57,922 nucleotides of DNA from Gammaproteobacteria bacterium (GCA_021647705.1 JAKIUF010000028.1:1-57922); one strand, 5' to 3'. Numbered from the stretch's first letter, positions 25,251-32,666 are shown. The notes: generated by a model from the letters alone, not told the origin. Program-made: numbers and translations.

Positions 25251-25835
25251 ATGGTGGGGCGTTTCCCAAAGATGTTTAAAGCAAGCTGGCCGATTAGCCC
25301 CAACTTACCCCAATGCTGGTTACTGATTTTGCGCTAACAACCCTTAACCCGGTCGGGCATGGTCTTGTTAAGCTGCGCAGGCTCCTCACTGACCTTCAGG
25401 TTCAGGCCTTCGCCTAAAGCGCCTACTGTTGGCACCCTGTCCCAACCATTACGATGGGCATTTGGCTACTCGGCTCTGGCTTCCTGCTTCGCTCTACCTC
25501 CTGCATCCATGCAGTCGTATGCCGTCTGCTGACTTCTGCTTAATCACCCCCAGAGTTTCCCCCGTGGGCGCTATCGGTTTTCATCTAAGGGACGTGCACG
25601 TAATAACATCCCTATTTGGCGCTCAGATTTAGTCTGTATTTGTTCGTTCTGATTGAACAAAAGTGCAGGAATAGTCGTTCTATTTCGAGTTTTTGTGATT
25701 GAAGAACGGGCAAAGACGGGCTGAAGCTGAGATGCAAAATCGGGATGTTATTACATGCACGTCCCTTATTTGCTCATGCAGGGGGATGATTCCCACATGC
25801 CAAGGCTTGATCGACCAGTGGCCTCACTGGCTATC
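25251..25835 (-). mobile_element. Second group II intron fragment, interrupted by a 181-bp element
   Basis: The sequence is nearly identical to 23714-24155 (same ATGGTGG...GCGTTTCCCAAAG opening), including the stretch ending CACTGGCTATCT, after which the two copies differ. It has neither intron end. The 181-bp element at 25587-25767 splits it. The near-identity of the two copies indicates a recent duplication within this block. Confidence 0.6.
25587..25767. repeat. 181-bp inverted-repeat element nested in the intron fragment
   Basis: Ends AAGGGACGTGCACGTAATAA and its inverted counterpart match over about 30 bases with two or three mismatches. Comparison with the uninterrupted copy at 24050 shows exactly where it entered, with TA as the likely duplicated target. 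It has no coding capacity, so a transposase supplied in trans is implied. Confidence 0.75.
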
Positions 25836-25848
25836 TTGAAAAACACAA

Positions 25849-25868
25849 AGTGATAGTATAGTATCACT
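25849..25868 (+). promoter_or_regulatory. Palindromic operator of the Phd/ParE-type pair
   Basis: AGTGATAGTATAGTATCACT is a near-perfect 20-bp palindrome ending four bases before the antitoxin ATG, the place where Phd/YefM antitoxins bind to repress their own operon. Confidence 0.6.
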
Positions 25869-25871
25869 GTC

Positions 25872-26129
25872 ATGAGAATAGAACTTGTTACTACATTAAA
25901 GCGGCAGGCGACCAAGATACTGGCTGATTTACACAAATCTAAAGAGCCTATCTTAATTACAGAGCATGGCCAGCCCTCAGCTTACCTTGTTGATGTTGAG
26001 GATTACGAGTTTATGCAAGATCGGATGCGGTTGCTCGAAGGTTTGGCCCGAGGTGAGCGAGCAATTCAAGATGGTCGTACATTAACCCAAAAAGAAGCAA
26101 AAAAGGCTATGAGCAAGTGGCTCAAGTAA
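25872..26129 (+). CDS. Phd/YefM-family antitoxin
   Basis: An 85-residue protein. The first half, VTTLKRQATKILADLHKSKEPILITEHGQPSAYLV, is the Phd/YefM DNA-binding and dimerisation core with its conserved TEHGQP turn. The C-terminal helix (LARGERAIQDGRTLTQKEAKKAM) is the toxin-binding arm. It overlaps the toxin start by 13 bases. It begins 36 bases after the intron fragment ends, preceded by its palindromic operator. It lies at the end of the rightward array, though no intact attC adjoins it. Confidence 0.85.
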   Translation: MRIELVTTLKRQATKILADLHKSKEPILITEHGQPSAYLVDVEDYEFMQDRMRLLEGLARGERAIQDGRTLTQKEAKKAMSKWLK

Positions 26130-26437
26130 TATGGACTGAGCCTGCATTATCTGACCTCGATGAAATTGCAGAATATATAGCCATAGACAATATCACGGCG
26201 ACAAAGCAGCTAGTTCAACAGGTATTTTCAGTAGTAGAGCGTCTAGAAAACCATCCTCACTCAGGAAGGAATCCTCCTGAATTGGACAAAAAATCGAGAT
26301 ACAGAGAGGTTCTTGTGGGGCCTTGTCGAGTTTTCTATCGCGTAGAAAGTGAAACTGTTTATATACTTTACGTTATGCGTGGAGAAAGAGAGCTTCGTGT
26401 GTACCTACTCAATGACCGATCAAGAAAAAACAGCTAA
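26117..26437 (+). CDS. RelE/ParE-superfamily toxin
   Basis: A 106-residue toxin with GTG start inside the antitoxin gene. The N-terminal helical hairpin (VIWTEPALSDLDEIAEYIA), the central LENHPHSGRNPPEL and the strands YREVLVGPCRVFYRVESETVYILYVMRGERELRVYLL are the ParE/RelE fold in order. The conserved Arg in RVFYRV and the RGERE loop are present. ParE members inhibit gyrase and RelE members cleave mRNA; GPCRVFYRV is more usual in ParE. The stop lies in CAGCTAAT, similar to the decayed core after mazF. Confidence 0.85.
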   Translation: MAQVIWTEPALSDLDEIAEYIAIDNITATKQLVQQVFSVVERLENHPHSGRNPPELDKKSRYREVLVGPCRVFYRVESETVYILYVMRGERELRVYLLNDRSRKNS

Positions 26438-26500
26438 TCGGGTAGCCTGAGGTCTCTAACCTCCGGCCCCCACAACACTTTTCTATTACCGATAAATGAA

Positions 26501-26601
26501 GGGGTCAAGCCTATTGTATAATGACATTAGCTACCCATACCCCTCCCAACAAAAATTGAGTACGAAAATATTTTTTGATCTTATACAATGAGCTTGACCC
26601 C
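26501..26601 (+). repeat. 101-bp palindromic mobile repeat, copy C
   Basis: Same unit as copies A (2881-2981) and B (23292-23392), in the orientation of B, ending ATGAGCTTGACCCC. It lies 64 bases after the ParE-type toxin. Confidence 0.75.
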
Positions 26602-26611
26602 TATTTCCGGG

Positions 26612-26707
26612 ATACGTAGACACCTTAAAATCAGGGCCACCGCCAACCCTTATACGCGGGAAGATGCCTATTACTTTTGGCAACGACGGCATGAGGATAA
26701 AGGATAA
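26612..26707 (+). pseudogene. Possible C-terminal remnant of a group II intron maturase
   Basis: A 31-codon open stretch reads IRRHLKIRATANPYTREDAYYFWQ and ends in a stop at 26705-26707. The pattern H-x-K-I-R-x-x-A-N-P-Y, then an aromatic-rich segment, resembles the C-terminal tail of maturases of the HNH-bearing kind. It has no start and is flanked by the 101-bp repeat and a REP palindrome. The call rests on a short pattern and is tentative. Confidence 0.3.
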
Positions 26708-26726
26708 AGGGGTCAGAGCCCTTTAT
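26704..26726. repeat. REP-like palindrome beside the moaA fragment
   Basis: ATAAAGGG-GTCAGAG-CCCTTTAT, identical to the unit at 23691. It ends 14 bases before moaA similarity begins at 26741. Confidence 0.55.
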
Positions 26727-26740
26727 GTAGCACTGGCGTC

Positions 26741-27050
26741 ATGCCTGGTGGCGGGCCTGCGCGTTACCTGCAAGTGGCAGGCACGGATTTGCGCATCGGC
26801 TTTATCACACCCATCTCGCAACACTTTTGTGAAACCTGCAACCGGGTACGTTTGTCGGTGGATGGCACATCTCTACCTGTGCCTGGGGAAAGACAACAAA
26901 TTTGAATTACGTCCACTGTTACGCAACGGTATTTCCGACAATGGTTTACAGGAAGCGATTCAACACGCCATCACACTCAAACCTGAACGCCATGAATTCA
27001 GTGAAAAGCCTTCGCAAGTAGTGCGATTTATGTCAGTAACGGGTGGATAA
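26741..27050 (+). pseudogene. moaA: 3' fragment of a second, diverged moaA
   Basis: Corresponds to MoaA residues 222 to the end: MPGGGPARYLQVAGTDLRIG, the C-terminal CETCNRVRLSVDGT cluster, then (after a one-base insertion near 26870) LYLCLGKDNKFELRPLLRNG and the final SVTGG. The differences from the intact gene at 19626 are mostly at third codon positions, so this copy diverged while functional and was cut down and frameshifted later. The N-terminal two thirds, with the radical-SAM cluster, are absent. It marks the right edge of the second integron block. Confidence 0.88.
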
Positions 27051-27743
27051 GTTATTTAACTTCCCATCCTTGGCCTTGCTCAAATTGTTACGAGCATAGA
27101 TTCGGGCTTTATTCTGTAAATGTAGATAATCCATTACACCCCCAGCCGTTAATGTGAATGTTGTTCCAATATCCATTCCTGCGCTTTTTAGCCCCTTTGC
27201 CGTCCATTTATTACAGGTGTTCATCAAGAAATAATCGCCCTCTCCCGCATAAAACTGGCTGTCATCATACAACCCTTTTTCGAGTTCAATTATTTCATTT
27301 TTTTCAGTTCTACGAAAACTACTCGAAATATATTTTAAGAGCGAATCATATTCTTCATCGCTAAGATGAACAGGTTCAACCTTACTACGAGAAAAAAATC
27401 TGCGCGGGTCTTTTGAAATAGCAACTACGTGAACAACAGACTCTGTTGGCCAAAGCATGGCACTGAAAACTAAGCCGGTTGTTATTTCCCTGGCTTGGTA
27501 AAAACCTTTATCACCCCAGCCAAATTCGAGGAGGTCTGTGCTATCAAATCGTTTTGTTAGCGCAGGAATAAGAGGTTGAATTTTATCGGCCGGTATTATA
27601 AACCCGGTATGCCAGTCATGGCTTGCCACATAAATTCTATGGGTCTTTTCTGATAAACTCTGCTCCGTAGGCTTGACTGCGTATGGTTTTGTTGAGCACG
27701 CCGCAACCTGCAACAGCACCAAAACCCCAAACATTAATTTCAT
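27033..27743 (-). CDS. DUF2459 lipoprotein
   Basis: The protein has a lipoprotein signal ending LLQVAACS (Cys is the lipidation site) and the DUF2459/TIGR02117 pattern: SHDWHTGFIIPA, LLEFGWGDKGFYQA, and NTCNKWTAKGLKSAGMDIG. The latter contains the conserved Asn-Thr-Cys-Asn-x-Trp, suggesting a papain/NlpC-like catalytic cysteine. Function in the family is not established. The ATG at 27743 is preferred for the signal peptide. The last residues (LNNLSTRY) are encoded by the antisense of the moaA fragment's end, so the native C terminus may have been replaced. Confidence 0.75.
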   Translation of the reverse strand: MKLMFGVLVLLQVAACSTKPYAVKPTEQSLSEKTHRIYVASHDWHTGFIIPADKIQPLIPALTKRFDSTDLLEFGWGDKGFYQAREITTGLVFSAMLWPTESVVHVVAISKDPRRFFSRSKVEPVHLSDEEYDSLLKYISSSFRRTEKNEIIELEKGLYDDSQFYAGEGDYFLMNTCNKWTAKGLKSAGMDIGTTFTLTAGGVMDYLHLQNKARIYARNNLSKAKDGKLNNLSTRY

Positions 27744-28059
27744 GGTGCAGTATTTTTTATACTCACGAACAGCGCTAGAGCAGTGGCTACTTTTGTTGTG
27801 TAGCATTTGTAAATGCCCTCAGTGTTTTTTTATTTAACTCGCCCTGAAAACCAGCCAGGGAGTCTTTTAACGGTACATCGAATAGTATCATTACGAAGGT
27901 AACACTAAAACAAGACAAACAACATTGCCAACTATCCAGATAAAACGCCAATACAACACTACACACTTTCTCTCGATATCCATTGAGCCTTGGATATCCC
28001 ATTACAGGTCTGTAGATAACCAGTAATAACCGGATCAACACTACAAAGGGAATTAATTC

Positions 28060-28929
28060 ATGAAATTTTGTCTCATTTTATTTCAATACCTCTTGCTCTC
28101 AGCATTTCCTTTTTCCCTTGTTTTTTCATCACCTCCTCCACCTGACAATACCCAACCATCACCTGCATTACTGCTCGCTAATATTTATCAACCCGGTATT
28201 ACGTTAGAAGACTATTGGCTCAGTGAAAAGCTTGATGGCGTACGGGCTTTCTGGAACGGTAAAAACTTCATCTCACGTCAAGGCAATATTTTTCATGCCC
28301 CTGAATGGTTTTTATCTCCCCTGCCCAAGCTAGCTTTGGATGGCGAGCTTTGGATGGGCAGGGGAAAGTTTGAACGACTATCTGGCATGGTGAGGCGACA
28401 ATCACCTGATGATTCTGGCTGGAAAAATATTAAATTTATGGTTTTTGATTTACCTGACAATGCTCAAACTTTTGATCGTCGGCTAAAACAACTTAAAAAA
28501 ATAGTCCGCGATATTAACGCACCGCATATACAAGCTGTTGATCAGACGAAAGTTTCAACACATGAGGCCTTGATGAAAAAACTCGATGACATCATTCAAC
28601 AGGGTGGAGAGGGGTTAATGTTGCATGCAGGTTCTTCATTTTACAAAAAAGGGAGGTCTGATGGCTTGTTAAAAGTGAAAAAACACTTTGATGCTGAAGC
28701 TATCGTCATCAAACACCTCCCGGGGAAAGGAAAATATACGGGAATACTGGGTTCAATAATCGTCGAAACCGCGAACGGGAAACGTTTTAAAATTGGTTCC
28801 GGGTTTTCTGATAATGAAAGGAAAAACCCACCCGCAATCGGCTCAACGATTACCTATAAATATTTTGGTCTAACGAATAAAGGGACCCCCCGATTTGCCA
28901 GTTTTTTACGACACAGGAATTCACATTAA
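28060..28929 (+). CDS. ligE: Exported ATP-dependent DNA ligase (LigE type)
   Basis: A 289-residue minimal ligase with an N-terminal signal peptide (hydrophobic stretch to about residue 24). Nucleotidyltransferase motifs are in order: I, SEKLDGVRAFW with AMP-linked Lys57; III, LALDGELWMGRG; IIIa, FMVFDLP; IV, GGEGLMLH; V, LLKVKKHFDAEAIVI. An OB-fold domain follows (SIIVETANGKRFKIGSGF). It has no extra domains. Lig E enzymes are periplasmic and are thought to act on DNA taken up or outside the cell, for example in competence or biofilms. There is about 315 bases of divergent spacer to the DUF2459 gene. Confidence 0.9.
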   Translation: MKFCLILFQYLLLSAFPFSLVFSSPPPPDNTQPSPALLLANIYQPGITLEDYWLSEKLDGVRAFWNGKNFISRQGNIFHAPEWFLSPLPKLALDGELWMGRGKFERLSGMVRRQSPDDSGWKNIKFMVFDLPDNAQTFDRRLKQLKKIVRDINAPHIQAVDQTKVSTHEALMKKLDDIIQQGGEGLMLHAGSSFYKKGRSDGLLKVKKHFDAEAIVIKHLPGKGKYTGILGSIIVETANGKRFKIGSGFSDNERKNPPAIGSTITYKYFGLTNKGTPRFASFLRHRNSH

Positions 28930-29011
28930 CTCAAAATACCTGATTCATTCGCAAAACACATTTTCGCGCCCAAAAGCCCCCGAAATTACTCAACCATTTT
29001 CGAAAATTATG

Positions 29012-29245
29012 TTAAAAAATATCACAACGATCCGGGTGATGTGCCACATAGGCATAGGCCGTATCATAAAGGCGCTCTTTGCCACGACGACTGCATTCCA
29101 CGTACACCATATCCAGTGCCTCGCGGGAATCATCTGCGGCATCACCCACTCCCGGCAGACTTCGACAGACACAGCGCTTCACAAACTTCATCAATGCCTT
29201 GTTCGACATATGGCGTAATGCGCGCTCCAGTTTTTCCAGTTTCAT
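29012..29245 (-). CDS. Small basic protein of unknown function
   Basis: A 77-residue protein with GGAGA nine bases before the ATG. The N terminus is a basic amphipathic helix (MKLEKLERALRHMSNKAL), followed by VKRCVCRSLPG with two Cys, then an acidic-to-basic helix and HHPDRCDIF at the end. Length and charge suggest a nucleic-acid or protein-binding regulator. No family was recognised. It is convergent with ligE. Confidence 0.5.
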   Translation of the reverse strand: MKLEKLERALRHMSNKALMKFVKRCVCRSLPGVGDAADDSREALDMVYVECSRRGKERLYDTAYAYVAHHPDRCDIF

Positions 29246-29529
29246 TGTGATGTCTCCATGTTATGTTTGCTGCAGTCCGTACTCTAAGAGTAGACGTTAT
29301 TTTCTGACCTTCAGGTTCCGCTACCAGGATATCCTTTTCATTTTTTTATCGGCTGATCATAAAGCCCGCGTATGACAGAAATGTGAACTTCATCACAAAA
29401 CAACAGACAAAAAATTTGTCGATTTGTGCTTGCGAAGTAGCGGGAATGCACTCACAATCCAGTGGAAAATGTTGATTAGTTTTATCGGTTTTTATCTTTC
29501 CAACAACACACCCAAAGGAGAACTTAGTC

Positions 29530-29820
29530 ATGTATCAACAAAATATATTGAGCGGCATTTTGTTAGCAGGTGCTCTGTTCGCTTCCAGCGCAACACTGGC
29601 TTGCGAATCTATGGGACCAGCCACACACATGGGTCAGCTCATGTCGGTCGATGCCGCTAAACACACCTTCACCATTCGTGATGCAGAGTCCAGCAGCCCC
29701 ATTACCTTCATCGCCACGCAAGAAATTATCACTGGACTGAAAGGTTTTGCTGGCAGCCTGATGGTGAACTACGAAGAAAATGACGATGGTGATTTAAGTG
29801 CGGTAGGTGTTACCTTCTAA
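29530..29820 (+). CDS. Small exported protein of unknown function
   Basis: A 96-residue protein with a strong ribosome-binding site (AAAGGAGAAC) and a signal peptide ending about AACC-like TLACES. The mature part has alternating strands (HMGQLMSVDAAKHTFTIRDA, then SPITFIATQEIITGLKG and GSLMVNYEENDDGDLSAVGV), which looks like a small beta-barrel/OB-like domain of the type in exported copper- or nucleic-acid-binding proteins. No confident family. It is followed by a strong terminator, so it is a single-gene unit. Confidence 0.65.
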   Translation: MYQQNILSGILLAGALFASSATLACESMGPATHMGQLMSVDAAKHTFTIRDAESSSPITFIATQEIITGLKGFAGSLMVNYEENDDGDLSAVGVTF

Positions 29821-29840
29821 GCCTTCCCTGCCAACACAAT

Positions 29841-29881
29841 AAAAAAGGCGGAGCACCTTACTTGGGTGCCCCGCCTTTTTT
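29841..29881 (+). terminator. Intrinsic terminator
   Basis: AAAAAAGGCGGAGCACC pairs with GGTGCCCCGCCTTTTTT across a seven-base loop; one bulged base. It lies 20 bases after the small exported gene. Confidence 0.9.
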
Positions 29882-29940
29882 GTGTCAGGTTTTTACATGA
29901 GAAGGACAGGGAAATACCCTGACGCACACCTACCGTAACA

Positions 29941-31176
29941 ATGACATTCGGGATAGACTTCTGGAATTCATCCCTTCGGGACCAGCAACACACAAATTAT
30001 ATGCCCCAATTGCCGCCCCTTTCACACTGGTTTGCCAAGCAAACCGATCTCACCCACAAAAGTATCCTGCTCTCAGCAAGCGCGGCTCTGGTTGCCGTTG
30101 CTTTAGTGGGCCTGGCCAGCCAGCTAACTCTCACTGGCTACGACCTGCCCATTATGGTGGCCTCCATGGGTGCCGCTGCGGTGCTGTTGTTTGTCGTCCC
30201 CAGCAGCAAGCTGTCTACCCCCTGGGCCTTTGCGGGCGGCCATCTGGTATCGGCGTTAATTGGTGTCACCTGCGCCCTCTGGATACCGCATATCGTACTG
30301 GCAGCCGCAGTGGCCACGGCCGGAGCTATTCTCGCTATGCATTATTTGCGCTGCCTTCACCCGCCCGGTGGAGCCGCAGCACTGATGGCCGTGCTGGGCG
30401 GCGAGTCCATACAGTCACTGGGCTACCAGTATGTACTCACCCCGGTGTTACTCAATGTGGTCATCATGCTCGCCGTGACGCTCATCTACTGGCGCTTGGC
30501 GGGCATTAATCAACAAAGCACAGACCATCAGCAGACCCTGGATCACAATTGGCAACGTAGCGACGAGGAATGGTTGGCCAGTACCGCGCCTTTTGATCAG
30601 AATGACCTCAGCCGTGCCATTTCCGAAATGGGTACTTTTATCGATATCAGCCAGCAGGATCTGCACGAAATTTACGCGCGAGCCCTGCAACAGGCTCACG
30701 GCCAGGGTTTTGGTGATATGTGTTGTGCCGAGATAATGTCGCAGCCCGCATTATCCGTGCAGTACGGCACCGAACTGGAAGAAGTATGGCAATTGTTTGA
30801 ACAACACAATATTCGCGGCGTACCGGTGGTGGATAATTTTCAACACGTTATTGGCATCGTCACGGTCAGTAATTTCGTACATCTGGCCAGCGACAGCACT
30901 GACACACCGCTGCCTGAGTCACACAGCATGGCTGAGCGCCTCGCCCGGCTGCGTCAACGTACGCCGGGATTTGAATCAGACAAAGCAGAGGTGGTGGGGC
31001 AAATCATGAACAGTCCGGCGATCACCGCTCGGCAGGACGAGCGCATTGCCGACAAAATCGACCTGTTCAATCAACACCACATTCATCACCTGCCAGTGGT
31101 AGATGACAAACGCAAACTCGTGGGCATGTTAACCCGGGAAGATATTATGGCCGCACGGGCCAGCCTGAAATGCTGA
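29941..31176 (+). CDS. HPP-family membrane protein with two CBS domains
   Basis: A 411-residue protein. The N-terminal half has about five membrane segments with the HPP signature LHPPGGAAALMAVL and SMGAAAVLLFVVPSS. The C-terminal half carries paired CBS domains: MSQPALSVQYGTELEEVWQL...GVPVVD...GIVTVS and MNSPAITARQDE...HLPVVDDKRKLVGMLTREDI. HPP proteins are implicated in nitrite or anion transport in some organisms; CBS pairs sense adenine nucleotides. The ATG at 29941 lacks a clear ribosome-binding site; an ATG at 30001 (MPQLPPL) is an equally plausible start. Confidence 0.85.
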   Translation: MTFGIDFWNSSLRDQQHTNYMPQLPPLSHWFAKQTDLTHKSILLSASAALVAVALVGLASQLTLTGYDLPIMVASMGAAAVLLFVVPSSKLSTPWAFAGGHLVSALIGVTCALWIPHIVLAAAVATAGAILAMHYLRCLHPPGGAAALMAVLGGESIQSLGYQYVLTPVLLNVVIMLAVTLIYWRLAGINQQSTDHQQTLDHNWQRSDEEWLASTAPFDQNDLSRAISEMGTFIDISQQDLHEIYARALQQAHGQGFGDMCCAEIMSQPALSVQYGTELEEVWQLFEQHNIRGVPVVDNFQHVIGIVTVSNFVHLASDSTDTPLPESHSMAERLARLRQRTPGFESDKAEVVGQIMNSPAITARQDERIADKIDLFNQHHIHHLPVVDDKRKLVGMLTREDIMAARASLKC

Positions 31177-31232
31177 ATGGAAAAACTAGCGTTTGCCACT
31201 CTGAAAATAAGTTACCCCCCCGGAAAAGCGTT

Positions 31233-31424
31233 TCAGTACTTTGGGAGGTTATGTTGTCGTCGTCCTGACAAGTGGTACTGACAAGTGACGTGTCATAAAC
31301 GCAGAGGTCGCAGAGACGCAAAGGACGCAGAGAAAAACACGAGAAACTTTGTGCCTTTGCGCTCTTTGCGTTAAATACCCAGTGATTTTTAAGAAAAACG
31401 TGTTTTTAGCCCTTCATTCACATT
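31233..31424 (+). repeat. Dispersed ~190-bp repeat with CGCAGAG palindrome, copy 1
   Basis: Begins CAGTACTTTGGGAGG, continues TGTTGTCGTCGT, GACAAGTG, GTGTCATAAACGCAGAG, then a GACGCAAAGGACGCAGAG / TTTGCGCTCTTTGCG inverted core, and ends TTCATTCACATTT. Copies lie at 33275-33463 and, reversed and shorter, at 44252-44379. No coding capacity. Confidence 0.65.
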
Positions 31425-32170
31425 TAACAAAAACCCAAACCACAGCTTTCTGATGCGGCACACATATTTCCGCAACTTCCGCAATTCTCATCGTCCCTCA
31501 TCAAGTCCACTTCACAACCATTGGCCACCTGCCCGTCACAATCACTGTACCCCTTTAAGCACTGCGTAATTGATATCTTGCCAGCATCGCAAGCACCCAT
31601 GCCATGTTTTACCAACACGGAGACATTGTCATCTGCCGTACCACTGCAATTGTTATCAACACCATCACAGACTTCGATAGCACCCGGATAAATATTGGCA
31701 TTGCCATCATCACAATCCAGTGCGGCAACCACACCATCACCGTCGGCATCTTTGCATTGCGGATCATTACTGGATGCCGTGCATAATGGCTGCGCAGGTG
31801 TAACCACGCTCGATGCACTCCCTCCTCCGGAAACCATGCCCTTGCGATCACAAAAAGCAATAACACCCAGCTCTGAGGTTTGTCCTGCCAGCACCTGAAC
31901 ACCCCGGTTCTGATTCAACAAGCGGTCACCTTTACGGTAGAACAGGGTGTAACTTCCCGCACCTAAACCATCAAGCTGAAACTGTCCACTCTCATCCGTG
32001 ATGACGGTAAACATTTTTCCTGGCACATAAACCTGCATGCCATCCAGTCCACCCAGGCCACAATAATTGACCGTGCCACGAATTGATCCCCGTGTTTCAT
32101 CTGCCGCTACCACCACAGCGGAAGACAAAAGCAACACGGCAATGCAAAACCGTTGAAAAAGTGAACACAT
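31424..32170 (-). CDS. Exported cysteine-rich protein with MopE-type metal-binding motif
   Basis: A 248-residue protein with a signal peptide (to about residue 22, VVVAADE). A carboxypeptidase-regulatory-like beta domain follows (SIRGTVNY...GQFQLDGLGAGSYTLFYRKG). Then comes DADGDGV...DCDDGNANIYPGAIEVCDG and VDNNCSG, the calcium/metal-binding repeat seen in MopE and myxobacterial surface proteins. The C-terminal 60 residues have ten or so Cys in a disulfide-rich pattern (GCEVDLMRDDENCGSCGNMC). Probably outer-surface or secreted. AGGAAGG precedes the ATG. Confidence 0.7.
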   Translation of the reverse strand: MCSLFQRFCIAVLLLSSAVVVAADETRGSIRGTVNYCGLGGLDGMQVYVPGKMFTVITDESGQFQLDGLGAGSYTLFYRKGDRLLNQNRGVQVLAGQTSELGVIAFCDRKGMVSGGGSASSVVTPAQPLCTASSNDPQCKDADGDGVVAALDCDDGNANIYPGAIEVCDGVDNNCSGTADDNVSVLVKHGMGACDAGKISITQCLKGYSDCDGQVANGCEVDLMRDDENCGSCGNMCAASESCGLGFC

Positions 32171-32354
32171 ATACTTGACCTTCCTGAGCCATTTGAAAAA
32201 GGGGCGAAATACGCCGGGCCGGGCACCAAACCACGACGCATTACTGCGGCTGCCGGACTATAACAAACTCGCTTGATACTGTCTTGCGTCTCAACATTCA
32301 ACCCGTATTTTGGCTATACTTGGCCATATCATTCAAATCGGCAAGGGGGTTCAC

Positions 32355-32666
32355 ATGACCTCGGTAACCATGGTGACTAACGATAGCGCAGCCCTTCACA
32401 CCACCAAAACCAACAACCGCAATATCAAGGAGACACAAGCTTATCCAGCCACACCGGCGGTAAAAGCGCACGAAAATGCGAATCCTGCACCTCAACAAAA
32501 CGTAAAACGGAACCAGCGCCAGAGAAGAAAACAGGAGCGTCGGCAACAACAAAAGTCTGTGTTGCTTGATACACGCAGCGGCCATGATCGACGCAATATG
32601 GGCAATGCCCAAACGGTTACAAGCGAAAACGAACAACCTGTTACCCGCATTGATGTTTACATTTGA
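32355..32666 (+). CDS. Small basic low-complexity protein of unknown function
   Basis: A 103-residue protein beginning MTSVTMVTNDSA; AAGGGGG lies six bases before the ATG. The centre is strongly basic and Gln-rich (KRNQRQRRKQERRQQQK) and is followed by LLDTRSGHDRRNMG. The DRR-type motif occurs in small bacterial proteins next to signalling genes. The whole is probably disordered and may bind nucleic acid or membrane. No family was recognised. It lies between the MopE-like gene and an FHA protein. Confidence 0.5.
   Translation: MTSVTMVTNDSAALHTTKTNNRNIKETQAYPATPAVKAHENANPAPQQNVKRNQRQRRKQERRQQQKSVLLDTRSGHDRRNMGNAQTVTSENEQPVTRIDVYI

Noticed and set aside
2881-26601. 101-bp repeats considered as attC sites
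   Set aside because: They lack the RYYYAAC/GTTRRRY core pair, and their identical interior at three places points to a mobile repeat.
27787-28041. Minus-strand 84-codon frame between DUF2459 and ligE
   Set aside because: GTG start without a ribosome-binding site, in the divergent promoter spacer; it could be a membrane peptide but nothing supports it.
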